Shown here: piece by piece, positions 11,004 to 22,595 of the stretch | How positions within the stretch are numbered: the stretch's first letter is position 1 | How the letters are laid out: every line of letters begins with the position of its first letter | Assembly: GCA_037176705.1 (NCBI GenBank) | Contig: CM073899.1 | Coordinates: 1,178,001 to 1,242,000, forward strand | Direction of reading: 5' to 3' | DNA length: 64,000 nucleotides | Source: Molossus alvarezi | Taxonomy: Eukaryota; Chordata; Mammalia; Chiroptera; Molossidae | The notes under the pieces: generated by a model | Database searches by the model: none | What the model was told of the DNA's origin: nothing | Seen by the model: the letters and a program-made list of their open reading frames with translations, nothing else | Position numbers and translations under genes: made by a program

Positions 11004-14000
11004 AGGACTGTGCGATATAGTTACCCACAGGTCTTGCGGGTTTCTAAAACAAAGAGAGGCCTATGTGACCCAGCAGGGACTGCACGCTCTAGTTACTCAC
11101 TGGGCCTTTAGAGCGCTGAAGCACCAGAGAGGCTGGCTCACCCCGGCAGCAACTGTGGCATCCAATTACCTGTGGGACCTGTTGGGTGCTGAAGCACCAG
11201 AGAGGCCTGTGAGACATAGCATGGATTGTGACATTCAATTACCCATGGGACATGAAGGGGGCTGAAGCACCAGAGACCTGTGTGACCCAGCAGGGACTGT
11301 GCCATTGAGCTACCCATGGGACCTGAAGGGTTCTGAAGCATGAGAGAGGCCTGTGTGACCAAGCAGGCACTGCACAATCTAGATTCCCATGAGGCTTGCG
11401 GGGTGCTGAAGCCCAAGTGAGGCCTGTGCAACCTAGCAGGGACTGTGCCATCCAATTACCCATGGGACCTGTGGGGTATGCCAGTTGCTGAAGAACCAGA
11501 GGACTGTGCAACCCAGCAGGGTCTGTGCAATCTAGTTACCCACAGGACTGCAGGGTGCTGAAGCACCAGAGGTCTGTGCAACCCAGCAGGGATTGTGCCT
11601 TCCAGTTACCCACGGGACATGTGAGGTGCTGAGGCACCAGAGAGTCCTGAGCGACCCAGAAGGGACTGTGCAATCTAGTTATCCATGGAAACCACTAGGT
11701 GCTAAAACAACAGAGAGGCCAGTGCAACACAGCAGCGACTATTTACCCAAAGGCCTGAAGGGTGCTGAAGTAACAGAGTCCTATGTGACCTAGGAGGAAT
11801 TGTGCCATCCAGTTACCCGCAAGACCTGTGGGGTGCTGAAGCACAAGAGTGGCCTGTGCAACCTAGCAGGGACTGTGCAATCCAATTTCGTGCAAGATTT
11901 GTGGGGTGCTGAAGGATCAGAGAGTCCTTTGCGACACAGCAAGGACTGTACCATCTAGTTAACCAAGAAACCTGTGGAGTGCTAGCACCAGAGAGGCCTT
12001 CACAACCCAGCAGGGACTGTGGCATCCAATTATGCAGGGGACCAATGGGGTGCTGAAGCACCAGAGAAGCCTGTGCCACCTACCAGACACTGTGCTATCT
12101 AATTACCTGTGGGTTGTGTGGGGCGCAGAAGTAACAGAGAGGCCTGTGCGACCCAGCACTGATTGTGCGATCTAATTACCCATGGGGTTTGTGGGGTGCT
12201 GAAGCACCAGAGAGGCCTGCGGAACTAAGCAGGGATTGTGCCATCCGGGTAACCACAGGAACTGCAGTGTGCTGAAGTACCAGAGAGGCATGTGTGACCA
12301 AGCAGGGACTGTACCATTTAATTATCGGTGGGACCTGAGGGGTTCAAAAGCACCAGAGAGGCCTGTGTGGCCCAGCAGGACAGTGCTATCTAGTTACCAA
12401 CAGCCTGAAGGGTGCTGAAGCACCAGAGGCCTACGCAATCCAACAGTGACTGTGAGAATTAGTTACCCGCGCTAACCACGGGGTGCTAAAGCACCATAGA
12501 GGCCTGTGCACCCAGTGGGAATTGTGCCATCCAGGTACCCGCGGGACTAGCGAGGTGCTGAAGTACCAGAGAGGCTTGTGCGACCCAGCCTGGACTGTGA
12601 GATCTAGTTACCCACGCAAACTGCAGGGTGTTAATACAAGAGAAACCTGTGCAACACAACAGAGACTTCCCTACCTAGTTACCCATGGGTCTTCAGACTG
12701 CTGAACACCACAGGGATGTGTGAACTAGTTACCCATGGGAACTACGGTGTGCTAAAACACTGGAGAGGCAATTGAACCAATCAGAGACTGTGCCATCAGT
12801 TAACTGTGGGACCTGCAGGGTGCTGAAGCACCATAGAGGCCTGTGCAACCAACCAGGGACTATGCCATCCAATTACCCGCATGACCTGAGAGGTGCTGAA
12901 GCAGAGGAGAGGCCTGTGCAACCCAGTATGGAATGTAAGATCTAGTAACCCATGGGGTCCATGGGGTGCTGAAGCACCAGAGAGGCTTTCAGAACCCAGC
13001 AGAGACTGTGTCCTCCAGTTACCCATGGGACTGGAGGTGCTAAAACACCGAAGAGGTTTGTACAACACAGCAGGGACTGCATGACCTAGGTAGCTACTGG
13101 GTCTGCGGGGTGCTGAAGCACTAAAAAAGCCTGTGCAACACAGCACGGACTGTGCCATCCATTTACTCTCAGGAACTAAGGGGTGCTGAAGCACCAGAGA
13201 GGCCAGTGCAACCCAGCAGGGATTGCCTGACCTAGTTACCCATGGGGTTTACACGCTGCTGAAGCACCTAAAGACTGTGCGATGAACAAGAGACTGTGCA
13301 ATCGAGTGACCCGAGGAAACTGTGGGGTGTTAAAACACCAGAGAGGTCTGTGCAACCCAGCAGGAAATGTGTTGTCTAGGTACCCATTGTGCCCACGGGC
13401 TGCTAAAGCACCACAAAGTCATGAGCAACCAAGCAGGGACTATGCCATCCACTTATTCTCCGTAACTGAATGTGCTGAAGCACCACAGCGGGCTGCAGAA
13501 CCCAGCAGGGACTGTGCCATAAAGTTAACCACGGAACATGCAGGGTGCTGAAGCACCAGAGGCCTTTGTGACCCAGCAGAAATTGTGCCATCCAATAGCT
13601 CGTGCAACTTGTGAGCTGCAGAAGCACTAAAGAGGCCTGTGCAACCCAGCAGACATTGCACAAACTACTTACCCATGAGGCTGTTGGGGTGCTGAAGTAC
13701 CGTAGAGGCCTATGCCACACAGCAGGGACTGTGCCATCCAGTTACACGTGGGAACTGCATTCCGTCAAAACACCAGATAGTCCTGTAAGACCCAGCAGGG
13801 ACCGCACCATCTAGTTACCCAAGGGGCCTGTGGATTGCTGAAGCACCAGAGAGGCCTGCAGAACCCAGCAGGGACAGTGCCATCCATTTACCAATGGGAC
13901 CTCCTGGGTGATGAAGTACCAGAAAGGGCAATGCGACCTAGCAGGGACTGGCTACCCAATTACCTGCAGGACATGCGGGGTGCTGAAGTACCAGAGGCCT

Positions 14001-15579
14001 GTGCGACACAGCAGTGACTGTGCATCTTGTTACCCATTGGAACCGCGGGGTGCTAAAACAGCAGAGAGTCCTGTGTGACCCAAAGGGAACTATGTGATCT
14101 AGGTACCCACTGAGCTGGTGGAGTACTTAAGGCACAAACATGGCCTGCACAACCCAGGATGGACTGTGCCATCCAGTTACCCCTGGGACCTGAGTGGTGC
14201 TGAAGTACCAGAGAAACCTGTGTGACCTACCACAGACAGTGCCATCCAATTACACACGGGAACTGCGGTGTGCTGAAGCACCAGAGAGGCCTGTGTGACC
14301 TACCAGGGATTGTGCCATCCAGTTACCCATGGGTCCTGTGGGGTACTGAAACACCAGAGAGGCCTCAGCTACCCAGCAGTGACTGTGAGATCTTGTTACC
14401 CAGGTGAAGAAGGAGGTTCTATAACACCAGAGAGTCTTGGTATCCCAGCAGGGACTGTGAGAACTAGTTACCCGTGAAAACAGCAGGGTGCTAAAACACC
14501 AGAGAGGCCTGCGCACCCCAGCAGGCACTGTGCCATCCAATTACCCTCAGGACTTGCAGGGTGCTGTAGCACCAGTGGCTTGCCTGAACCAGGAGGGGCT
14601 GTGTGATCTAGTTACCGGTGGGAACTACAGGGTGCTAAAACACCAGAGAAGCCTGTCCCAACCAGGAGGGACTGTGCAATCTAGTTACCTAAGGGTCCTG
14701 TGGAGTGGTGAAGGTCCATAGAGGTCTGTGCAATCCAGCAGGGACACTGCCATCCATGTACCTGCGGGACCTACGGGGTGCTGAAACACCAGAGAGGCCT
14801 TGAGACCTAACTAGAACTGTGCCATCAAATTTTCTACGGGACCTGCAGAGTGCTGAAGCACTAGAGGCCTGTGGGACCCAGCAGGGACTGTGAGATCTAG
14901 TTACCCAGGGAACTGCGTGGTACTAAGACACCAGAGAGGCCTGTGGGACCTAGCCAGGACTGCCTACCAAGCCTGTATAGTTCTGAAGCACTAGAGAGGC
15001 CTTGCAACTCAGCAGGGACTGTGAGATCAAGTTACCTGCAGAAACTGCAGGGTGCTAAAACACCAGAGAGGCTTGGGCACCAAGCAGGGTCTGCGCAATC
15101 TAGTTAACATTGGGCCTGGGAGGTGCTGAAGCACCAGAGTGGCTGTGCTACCCAGCAGGGACTGGGCCATCCAATTACCTGCAGGACCTGCAGGGTGCTG
15201 AAGCCCCAGTGGAACTGCCTGACCTATCAGGTACTGTGAGATCTAGTTACCCACAGGAACTGTGTGGTGCTAAAACACCAGAGAGGCCTGTGGGACCCAG
15301 ACAGGACTGCACGATCTAGCTGCCCACGAAGACTGTGGGGTGCTGAAGCATCAGAGAGTCCTCTGCAACCCAGCAGGGACTGCGTGATCTAGTTACCAGC
15401 AGGGACTGCGGGGTGCTAAAACACCTTAGAAACCTGTGCGACCCAGTAGGGACACCTTAGAGACTCGTGAGACCCAGTAGGTACAGCCCACAGGGTCTGT
15501 GGGGTGCTAAAGCACCAGAGAGGCCTGTGTAACCCAGCAGGTAATGTGTCATCCAGTTACCCGTGGGACCTACTGGGTT
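11004..15579 (+). repeat. 73-bp tandem satellite array related to L1 5'UTR
   Basis: About 60 head-to-tail units of about 73 bp fill the interval. A typical unit contains, in order, ggtgctgaagcaccagagag, gcctgtgcaacccagcag, ggactgtgccatcca, attacccatgggacctg. Units differ by single bases, small indels and occasional half-unit losses. The period is not a multiple of three, so open frames of 60-145 codons across it are chance. Each unit carries the dyad GGTGC-TGAA-GCACC, or in a second subtype GGTG-CTAAAA-CACC. The unit matches the 74-bp unit in an L1 5'UTR at 23,443-23,516, in L1 sense orientation. The array ends where L1 ORF2 begins, on the same strand. No CENP-B-box-like motif was seen. Confidence 0.95.
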
Positions 15580-17800
15580 GCCATATATGAAAGACCTACA
15601 GTCAACATCATACTCAGTGGGCAAAAATTAGAATCATTTCCATTAAGGACAGGAACAAGACAAGGATACCTTAATTGCCAGTATTATTTAACATTGTACT
15701 AGAAGTCTTAGACACAGCAATCAGACAGGAAGAAAAAATAAAATGGATCCAAATTGGAAAAAAAAAAAGTGAAACTGTCACTATTTGCAGATGACATGAT
15801 ACTATATGTAGAAAACCCCTAAGACTCCATCAAAAATTCACTAGACTTAATAAATGTATTTGGCAAAAGTAGCAGGATACAAAATTAATGTCAAGAAATT
15901 GATTGCATTTTTATACACCAATGATGAACTCACATAAAGGGAAACAAACAAACAAACAAAAAACACAAACAAATCCCATTAACTATCGCAGCAAAAAGAA
16001 AATTAGGATACCTAGCAATTTAACCAAATAAATAAACGACCTATTCACAGAAAACTACAGGACATTGAAAAAATAAATAGAGGAAGGTATCAAAAAGTGG
16101 AAGCACATACCTTGGTCATGGATTGGAAGAATTAACATCATTAAAATGTCCATACTACCCAAAGGAATCTATAGATTCAATGCAATCCCCATAAAAATAA
16201 CAATGACATACTTCACAGAACTAGAATAAATACTTCAAAAGTTCACATGAAACCAACCAAAAAAGACCTGGAATAGACACAGCAATCCTGAAAAAGAAGA
16301 ATTAATTTGGAGGGATCACATTACCAGATTTCAGGTTATAATACAAAGCCTCTGTAAGCAAAACAGCCTGGTACTGACACAAGAACAGGCATATAGACCA
16401 GTAGAACAAAACAGAGAACCCAGAAATGGACCCAAGGCAATACACTCAATTAATATTTGACAAAGGTGGCAAGAGCACACAGTGGAGTAAAGACAGCCTC
16501 TTTAATAAATGGTGTTGGGAAAATTGAACAGCTACATGCAAAAAAAAAAAAAAAAGGTATTAGACTTCACCTTAAACCATACACAAGAACAAACTCCAAA
16601 TGGATAAAAGATTTAAATGATGACTCATGAATCCATACAAATCCTAGAAGAAACTGTAGGCAACACAATTTCAAACCTCATACGCAGCAGAATTTTCACT
16701 GATACATCACCAAAGGCAACAGAAAAAAAGAAGAAAATAGACACATGGGACTACATCAAACTCAAATGCTTCTGCACCGCAAAAGATACAATCATCAAAT
16801 TGGAAAGGCAATCCACTGTATGGGAGAGCATAATTGCCAATGATATATCAGATAAGGGGTTAATTACCAATATATGTAGAGTGCTCATACAACTCAACAA
16901 AAGGAAACCAAACAACCCACTTAAAAAATGGGCAGAGAAATCCAATAGACACCTCTGCAAACAGGAGATACAAATGGCTAAGAGACATAGGAAGAAATGC
17001 ATAGAATTAATCATTAGAGACATGCAAATTAAAACAACAATGAGGTATCATCTCACACCTGTCAGAATGGCCGCTATTAACAAATCATCAAACAATAAGT
17101 GTTGGGGTGGGTGTGGAGGAAAGGGGACTCTAGTACACTGCTGGTGGGAATGCAGACTGGTGCAACCACTATGGAAAACAATATGGTGTTACCTCAAAAA
17201 ATTAAAATTGAACTTCCATTTAACCTAGTGAACCCACTTCTTTAAATATACCCTAATAAGGTTGAATAGCCAATCAGAAAGAAAATAAGTACCCCCAAGA
17301 TTGTAGTAGCACTATTTACAATAGCCTAGATCTAGAAACAACCCAAATGCCCACTAGTAGACTCATGGATAAAAAAGCTGTGGTACATATACAAAATGGA
17401 GTACTAAGTAGGTATAATAAAGAGAGATCTCTTATCCTTTGAGATGACATGGAGGGACTTGGAAAGTATTATCTTAAGTAAACAAGCCAAACAGAGAAAG
17501 ACAAGTTTCATATGATCTCACTTATTTGTGGAATTTAATAAACATAACAGTCTGAGGAATGGGGTAGTCCCAGAGACATAGAAGTGGGGCACAGACAGAC
17601 AATCGCCAGAAGAGGGTGTGGTGGGGGAGAGATAAACCACAGATCTTATTTGCATGTATGCATGAAAAATAAACATGATCAACAAAGCTGGAGACAGGGC
17701 AGGGAGGGAGCCAGAAGGGGGAATCACTGGGGGGAAATGGAGTAACATCTGTAACAAAAATAAATTATTTAATTAAGGGAAAAAAAAAAAAAGAGAGAAA
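15580..17800 (+). mobile_element. LINE-1, 5'-truncated in ORF2, joined to the satellite
   Basis: L1 sequence starts abruptly in the RT domain (ccatatatgaaagacctaca) and runs through the intact-looking FADD codons near 15,786-15,797, the C-terminal region, the G-rich 3'UTR (17,580-17,745) and an A-rich tail near 17,760-17,806. There are many frameshifts. The 5'UTR, ORF1 and endonuclease are absent; instead the 73-bp array abuts the RT segment in the same orientation. Confidence 0.93.
16617..17228 (+). pseudogene. L1 ORF2 C-terminal fragment (203 codons open)
   Basis: This is the longest surviving piece of ORF2 in this copy. It covers the region after the RT thumb, including the conserved segment around [20 protein letters not shown], the cysteine/histidine-rich motif near the ORF2p C-terminus thought to bind RNA. 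The frame opens at an internal methionine (MMTHESIQILE), so it has no own start and no endonuclease or RT. It ends at a stop after LNFHLT, about 100 codons before the normal ORF2 end. It is not a gene. Confidence 0.9.
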
Positions 17801-17805
17801 AAAAT

Positions 17806-18108
17806 AGCCAGAGGATCTAAATAGACACTTCTCCTATCAAGACATACAAATGGCCAAAAGATATATAAAAAAATGTTCAATGTCACTAATCATCAGAGAG
17901 GTGCAAATTAAAACAACTATGAGGTATCACCTCACACCTACCAGAAGGGCTGCCATCAATAAATTATCAAAAAACAAGTGCTGACGAGGCTGTTGAGAAA
18001 AGGCACTCTAGTACACTGCTGGTGGGAATGCAGACCGGTGCAGCCACTATGGAAAACCATGTGGTGTTTCCTTAAAATTTTAAAATTGAACTGCCATTTG
18101 ACCCTGTG
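17806..18108 (+). mobile_element. LINE-1 fragment (ORF2 C-terminus)
   Basis: A second, separate L1 piece follows the A-tail of the preceding one and repeats the ORF2 C-terminal sequence (homologous to about 16,930-17,240). It stops without a 3'UTR at 18,108. Sequence from 18,109 to 18,450 has no recognised feature apart from an A-run at 18,291-18,301. Confidence 0.9.
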
Positions 18109-18449
18109 TATGAAATAGTCTATGAAATATGATAATTTAGGGAATGCTATATGTATTTATACATGAGCTGAGATGGGAGAAGCGTTGTAAAAGAAAAATT
18201 TTGAGGACATTTCCAAAAACTCATTTTGAGGTAGACCTGAGAGAGTATGAAGCATACAGAAGGCAGATAGAATTTCTCAAAAAAATTAATTAAAAAAAAA
18301 AGACTTGAGCCCACATATCTGTCATCCATACATGCCTGACAGCATTCCTGGGGCCCAGAGGCTTAGTCAGCCCACCTACCCTGTCTCCAGCAGGATGGAG
18401 CTGCACCTCTCTGATTTGGCCATGTGCACAGCCCACAGACAGGTACTTC

Positions 18450-18960
18450 TGCAGACCCAGCTCCTGGCCCCGCCCCCTGCCCTGTGCGTGTCCCCGCCCA
18501 CAGGCCACGCCTTCTGCGTGGACGCCATCTTGGCGCGAGGAGCCGCCATTTTGTTCTTGAAGAGACGCCCGGAGACACAGTCTTCCTACCTTCCTCTGGC
18601 AGTGGAGGCTGCGGTCTAGGCCGAGGCTGGAGTTGGAGCCAGGTAAGTGGGGTGGGTTCAGGACCAGTGGTGGTGAGGGCTTGGGGGGCACAGGTGCTGC
18701 AGCAGGAAGCTGGGATGGGCACCCCGGGACAGATGGACCTCGCCCTGCCGCCGCCCCTCCTCCCTCCACTGGAGTCCGGGCCCACGGCCGGGTGTGGCGC
18801 GAGCCCTGGGGTCCCCTGTCCTGGCGCCGGAGGGAGAGGGTGCAGAGCCCTAGTTATGGGCCCTGCAGCTGGGCCGCTCAGAACACAGCCCTGGAGCCCG
18901 GCCGTCAGGCTGACAGCCCGGATTTTCATGTGGTCTCTTGTGTGCGGGGTGTGTGTGTGT
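18450..18960 (+). promoter_or_regulatory. CpG-rich promoter-like block
   Basis: By eye there are about 30 CpG dinucleotides in 500 bp, in a window otherwise CpG-poor. GC boxes lie at 18,467-18,477 and 18,491-18,500. Two YY1-type motifs follow: gacgccatcttgg at 18,521-18,533 and gccgccatttt at 18,543-18,553. A GTGTGTGTGTG run closes the block at 18,950-18,961. This architecture is typical of a housekeeping-type or KRAB-zinc-finger-type promoter, but no coding exon was recognised downstream, where L1 sequence starts. It could be a live promoter of a gene or lncRNA reaching out of the window, or a duplicated relic. Confidence 0.6.
18554..18642 (+). other. Putative non-coding first exon with splice donor
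   Basis: Downstream of the YY1 motifs the sequence reaches a textbook 5' splice site, CAG|gtaagt, with the exon ending at 18,642 and the intron starting at 18,643. The exon start is my guess (transcription usually begins close to such YY1 sites). There is no in-frame ATG of note, so the exon would be 5'UTR. The open frames over this block on both strands (18,290-19,031) are GC-rich chance frames. Confidence 0.4.
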
Positions 18961-18965
18961 GTGAT

Positions 18966-19140
18966 TCTTTAATTTTTTTTTTAATTAGTGTTGATAATAA
19001 AATACTATGTTTAAGGTGTATGTCAAAGTGATTAGCTGTTTATATACCCATCTTGCACCAGACATAGTCATTCTGATATTATTGACTGTATTCCCTATGC
19101 TACACTTTATTCCTGTGACTAATTTTACTGGGCCTGTACT
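18966..19140 (-). mobile_element. Older L1 3' end relic
   Basis: A T-run followed by phrases such as tttaaggtgtatgtcaaagt, catcttgcaccagacatagt and gactgtattccctatgct resembles the antisense 3' end of older mammalian L1s. It is distinct from the bat-specific L1 3' end that begins at about 19,180. Confidence 0.45.
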
Positions 19141-19149
19141 GTGGAACTT

Positions 19150-21440
19150 TATTATTCTTTATATCTAATGTTGTTGTTGTTGTTACAGATGTTTCTCCAT
19201 CAACATTCCCCATTGACACCCTCCTCCCAGTCCCCCACCCCAAGCATTGTTGTGGAACCTGCATATGAGTCTGTGGTTTATCCCCCCACCCCTTCTCCTG
19301 AGGTTTGTCAGCCTTTACCCTACTTCCATGTCTCTGGGTCTGTTTTGTTCATCAGGTAGTTTTGTTCATTATATGGCAAAAACAAGTGAGATCATGTGAT
19401 ATCTCTCTTTCTAGGATTGAATTGTTTCACTTTGGATAATATTGTCTAGGTTCCTCTATGTTGTCTCAAAGGATAGGAGATCTTTCTTACAGCTGCATAG
19501 TACTCCCTTGTGTATATGTACCACAGCTTTTTAATCCACTCATTTGTTGATGGGCACTTGGGCTGTTTCCAGGTCTCAGTAATTGTAAATAGTGCTGCTA
19601 TGAACATAGGGGCACATATATTTTTTCTGATTGGTGCTGCAGGCTTCTTAGGATATGATGCTGGAAGAGGGATCACTGGGTGAAATGGCAGTTTGATTTT
19701 TAATTTTTTGATGAAACACCATTTCGTTCTTCATAGTGGCTCTACCAGTCTGCATTGCCACCAGCAGTGTGCTGGTGTCCCCGGTTCTCCACATCCTGGT
19801 CAGCACTTGTTGTTTGATGATTTGTTGATGGCAGCCATTCTGACAGGTGTGAGGTGATACCTCATTGTTGTTTTAATTTGCATCTCTCTGATGATTAGTG
19901 ACATTGAGCATTTCTTCATATGTCTCTTGGCCATTTGTATGTCCTCTTGAGAGAAGTGTCTAGTTAGGTCCTCTGCCCATTCTTAAAATGGATTCTTTGT
20001 CTTGTTTTTGTTGAGGTGTATGAGGATGCTATACAAAGTGTAAATTAACCTTTTATCTGATGTATTGTAGGCAGTTATGCTCTTTCATATACCGGGTTCC
20101 CTTTCCACATTGATGCTTGTTTCTTTTGCTGTGCAGAAACTTTTTAGTCCCATGTGTTCATTTTTTTTCTTTGTTTCCCTTGCCTTAGGCATTGTAACCA
20201 TGAAAATTCTGCTTTGTGTGATGTCTGAAATTTTGTTGCCTATATTTTCTTCTAGAATTTTTATAAATTCACAAGTCACATGTAAGCCATTTATCCATCT
20301 TGAGTCTATTCCTGTGTATTGTGTACGTTGGTGGTCTAGTTTCATTTTTTTCCAAGTAACTGTCCAATTTTCCCAGCACCATTTATTGAAGAGGCTGTTT
20401 TTACTCCACTGTATGCTCTTGCCATCTTGTCCAATATTTATTGAGGATAATGATTTGGGTGAATTTATGGGTTCTCTGTTGTGTTCTGTTGATCTATATG
20501 CCTGTACTTGGGCCAGTACCAGGGTGTTTTGATTACGTGGCTTTGTAGTATAATCTGATACCTGGTATTATGATCCCTCCTACTTTGTTCTTTATTTTGA
20601 AAATTACTGTGGCATTTAGGGGTCTTTTTTCATTCCATGTAAACTTTTGTTCTAGGTCTGTGCTGGATTTGGTCGAATGCTTTTTTAGCATCTATTGATA
20701 GGATCTTATGGGTATAATCTTTTATTTTGTTTGTGTTGTGTCACATTTATTAATGTGGAAATATTGTGCCATCCTTGCTTCCCTGGAATATATCGCACTT
20801 GGTCATGATGAATAATTTTTTTGATGTATTCCTGGATTCGATTTGCTGAGATTTTGTTAAGGATTTTGGCATCTGTGTTCATCATGGATATTGGTCTGTA
20901 GTTGTCTTTCTTTTTAGTGTCTCTGTCTGGTTTGGGAATTTATATTATGCTGGATTCATACAGTGAGTTTGGAAGTCTTTCATCTTCTTAAAAATTTTTT
21001 AGAATAGTTTGAGGAGAATGGGTGTCAGATCTTTGAATGTTTGATAAAACTCCCGATGAAGCCATCTATGCCTGGGGTTTGGCTTGCTAGAATTTTCTTG
21101 ATTATATCTTCAATTTTCTTAGTTGTTCTGGGTCTGTTCAAGTTTTCTGTCTCTTCCCGGTTCAGTTTTGGGAGACTCTGTTTATAGAAATTTGTTGATT
21201 TTGCCTAGATCATCCAATTTATTGGCATATAATTGTTTGTAGTATGTTTTAATGATCTTCTGTATTTCTGTGGTATCAGTTGTTACTTCTCCTCTTACGT
21301 ATCTGATTTTGTTTATGGGGTACTCCCTTTTTGTTTCTTGGTGAGTCTGGCTAAGAGTTGATCAATCTTTTTATCTTTTCAAAGAATCAGCTCTTTGTAT
21401 CATTGATTATTTTTCAAAGTGACAGCTTTCTCTTTGTCTT
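19150..21440 (-). mobile_element. LINE-1, 3'UTR and ORF2 (RT), interrupted
   Basis: Reading 3' to 5' along the plus strand: 3'UTR (19,180-19,440), ORF2 C-terminus (19,440-20,650), an internal deletion at about 20,660 that skips part of the RT, then upstream RT sequence to 21,440. There the element is cut by the 3' end of another L1. There are stops and frameshifts throughout. The segment 21,130-21,440 is repeated at 24,240-24,540. Confidence 0.9.
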
Positions 21441-22221
21441 TATTTTTTTTAATTTTTTATTTATTGATTTGTTTCTATTACAGATGTTTCTCATTTTTCC
21501 CCCATTGACACCGTCCTCCTCTTTCCCTCCCTGCCCCATCCCCAGCTTTGTTTTATCAATTTCCGTGTCATCTACTGTACGTCTTTCTATCAGAGCATTC
21601 AAACCATGTACATTTAAGGTGATAATTGATATGTACTTATTTATTGCCATTTTTGTTTGTGTGATTCTATTTTTCTTCCCATTTCTTCTATTAATTACAG
21701 CAGTCCTTTTAGCATATCTTGCAGTGCTGATGTGGTGTTAATATATTCCCTTAGTCTTTTTTTTTGGTATGCAAAGCTTTTTATTTGACCTATTTTGAAT
21801 GATAGCCTTGCTGGATAGAGTAGCCTTGGATTCAGATCCTTGTTCTTCATGACCTTGGTTACTTCATGCCACTCCCTTCTGGCCTGTAGTGTTTCTGTTG
21901 AGAAGTCAGCTGAGAGCCTTTTGGGGTTTCCTTTGTAGGTAAGCTGTTGCTTATCTTTTGCTGCCTTTAGGATTCTCTCTTTTTGTCTTTAATTTTTTGT
22001 CATTTTAATTAGTATGTGTCTTGCTGTGGGCCTGTTTGGGTTCTTCTTATTTGGAGCTCTCTGTGCTTCTTGAAATTAAATGCCTTCTTCCTTTGCCAAG
22101 TTAAGAATGTTTTCTTTCAGTATTTCTTCAAATTTATTCTATAACCCTTGCCCATTTTCTACCTCTTTGGTGACTCCTATGATGCGAATGTTATTCCATT
22201 TCCAGTTGTCCCACAGTTGTC

Positions 22222-22473
22222 TTACACTGTCTTCCTGTTTTTTGATTGTGTTTTCATTTTCATTTCATGATTGGTTGATTTTTTTCCTTCCCTGTCTTCT
22301 AATTCACTGATCCGGTCCTGAGCTTCGTCTACTCTGCTGGTTAGTCCTTGCAGTGTGTTCTTAATTTCTGCTGTGTCATTCTTCATTTTTACTTGGTTGG
22401 TTTGCATTGTGTCTATATTTTTACTCATGGTGATGATGTCCTTACTCATGCTGTTGAGCTTCCTCAAGATCAT
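22222..22473 (-). pseudogene. L1 ORF1 fragment, coiled-coil part
   Basis: An 83-codon open piece of the ORF1 N-terminal half. It contains heptad-like leucine/isoleucine spacing (LNSMSKDIITMSKNIDTM, then LTSRVDEAQDRISELEDR), as in the trimerising coiled coil of L1 ORF1p. The RNA-binding part lies downstream in other frames. It is a dead remnant with no complete frame. Confidence 0.85.
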
Positions 22474-22595
22474 GGCTCTGAATTCTACCTCTGATAATTT
22501 GCTTAGCTACATTTCATTGATCTCATCTTTGATAGAGTTCTCTTGTTTGTTCATTTGGAATATGTTTGTTTGTTACATCATTTTGGCTAACTGAG

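Noticed and set aside
11004..15579. CRISPR-like or protein-coding repeat array
   Set aside because: Units are contiguous with no unique spacers, the context is mammalian, and the 73-bp period shifts frame at each unit so open frames are accidental.
11004..15579. Centromeric satellite
   Set aside because: The unit length and dyad are compatible with many satellites, but no CENP-B-box-like motif was seen and the block is only 4.6 kb inside L1 DNA. The L1 5'UTR match explains it better.
18290..19031. Coding gene on either strand in the GC-rich block (frames of 104-188 codons)
   Set aside because: Frames overlap on both strands, are rich in Gly/Pro/Arg/Ala as expected from GC content, and show no domain. 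Promoter plus non-coding exon fits better.
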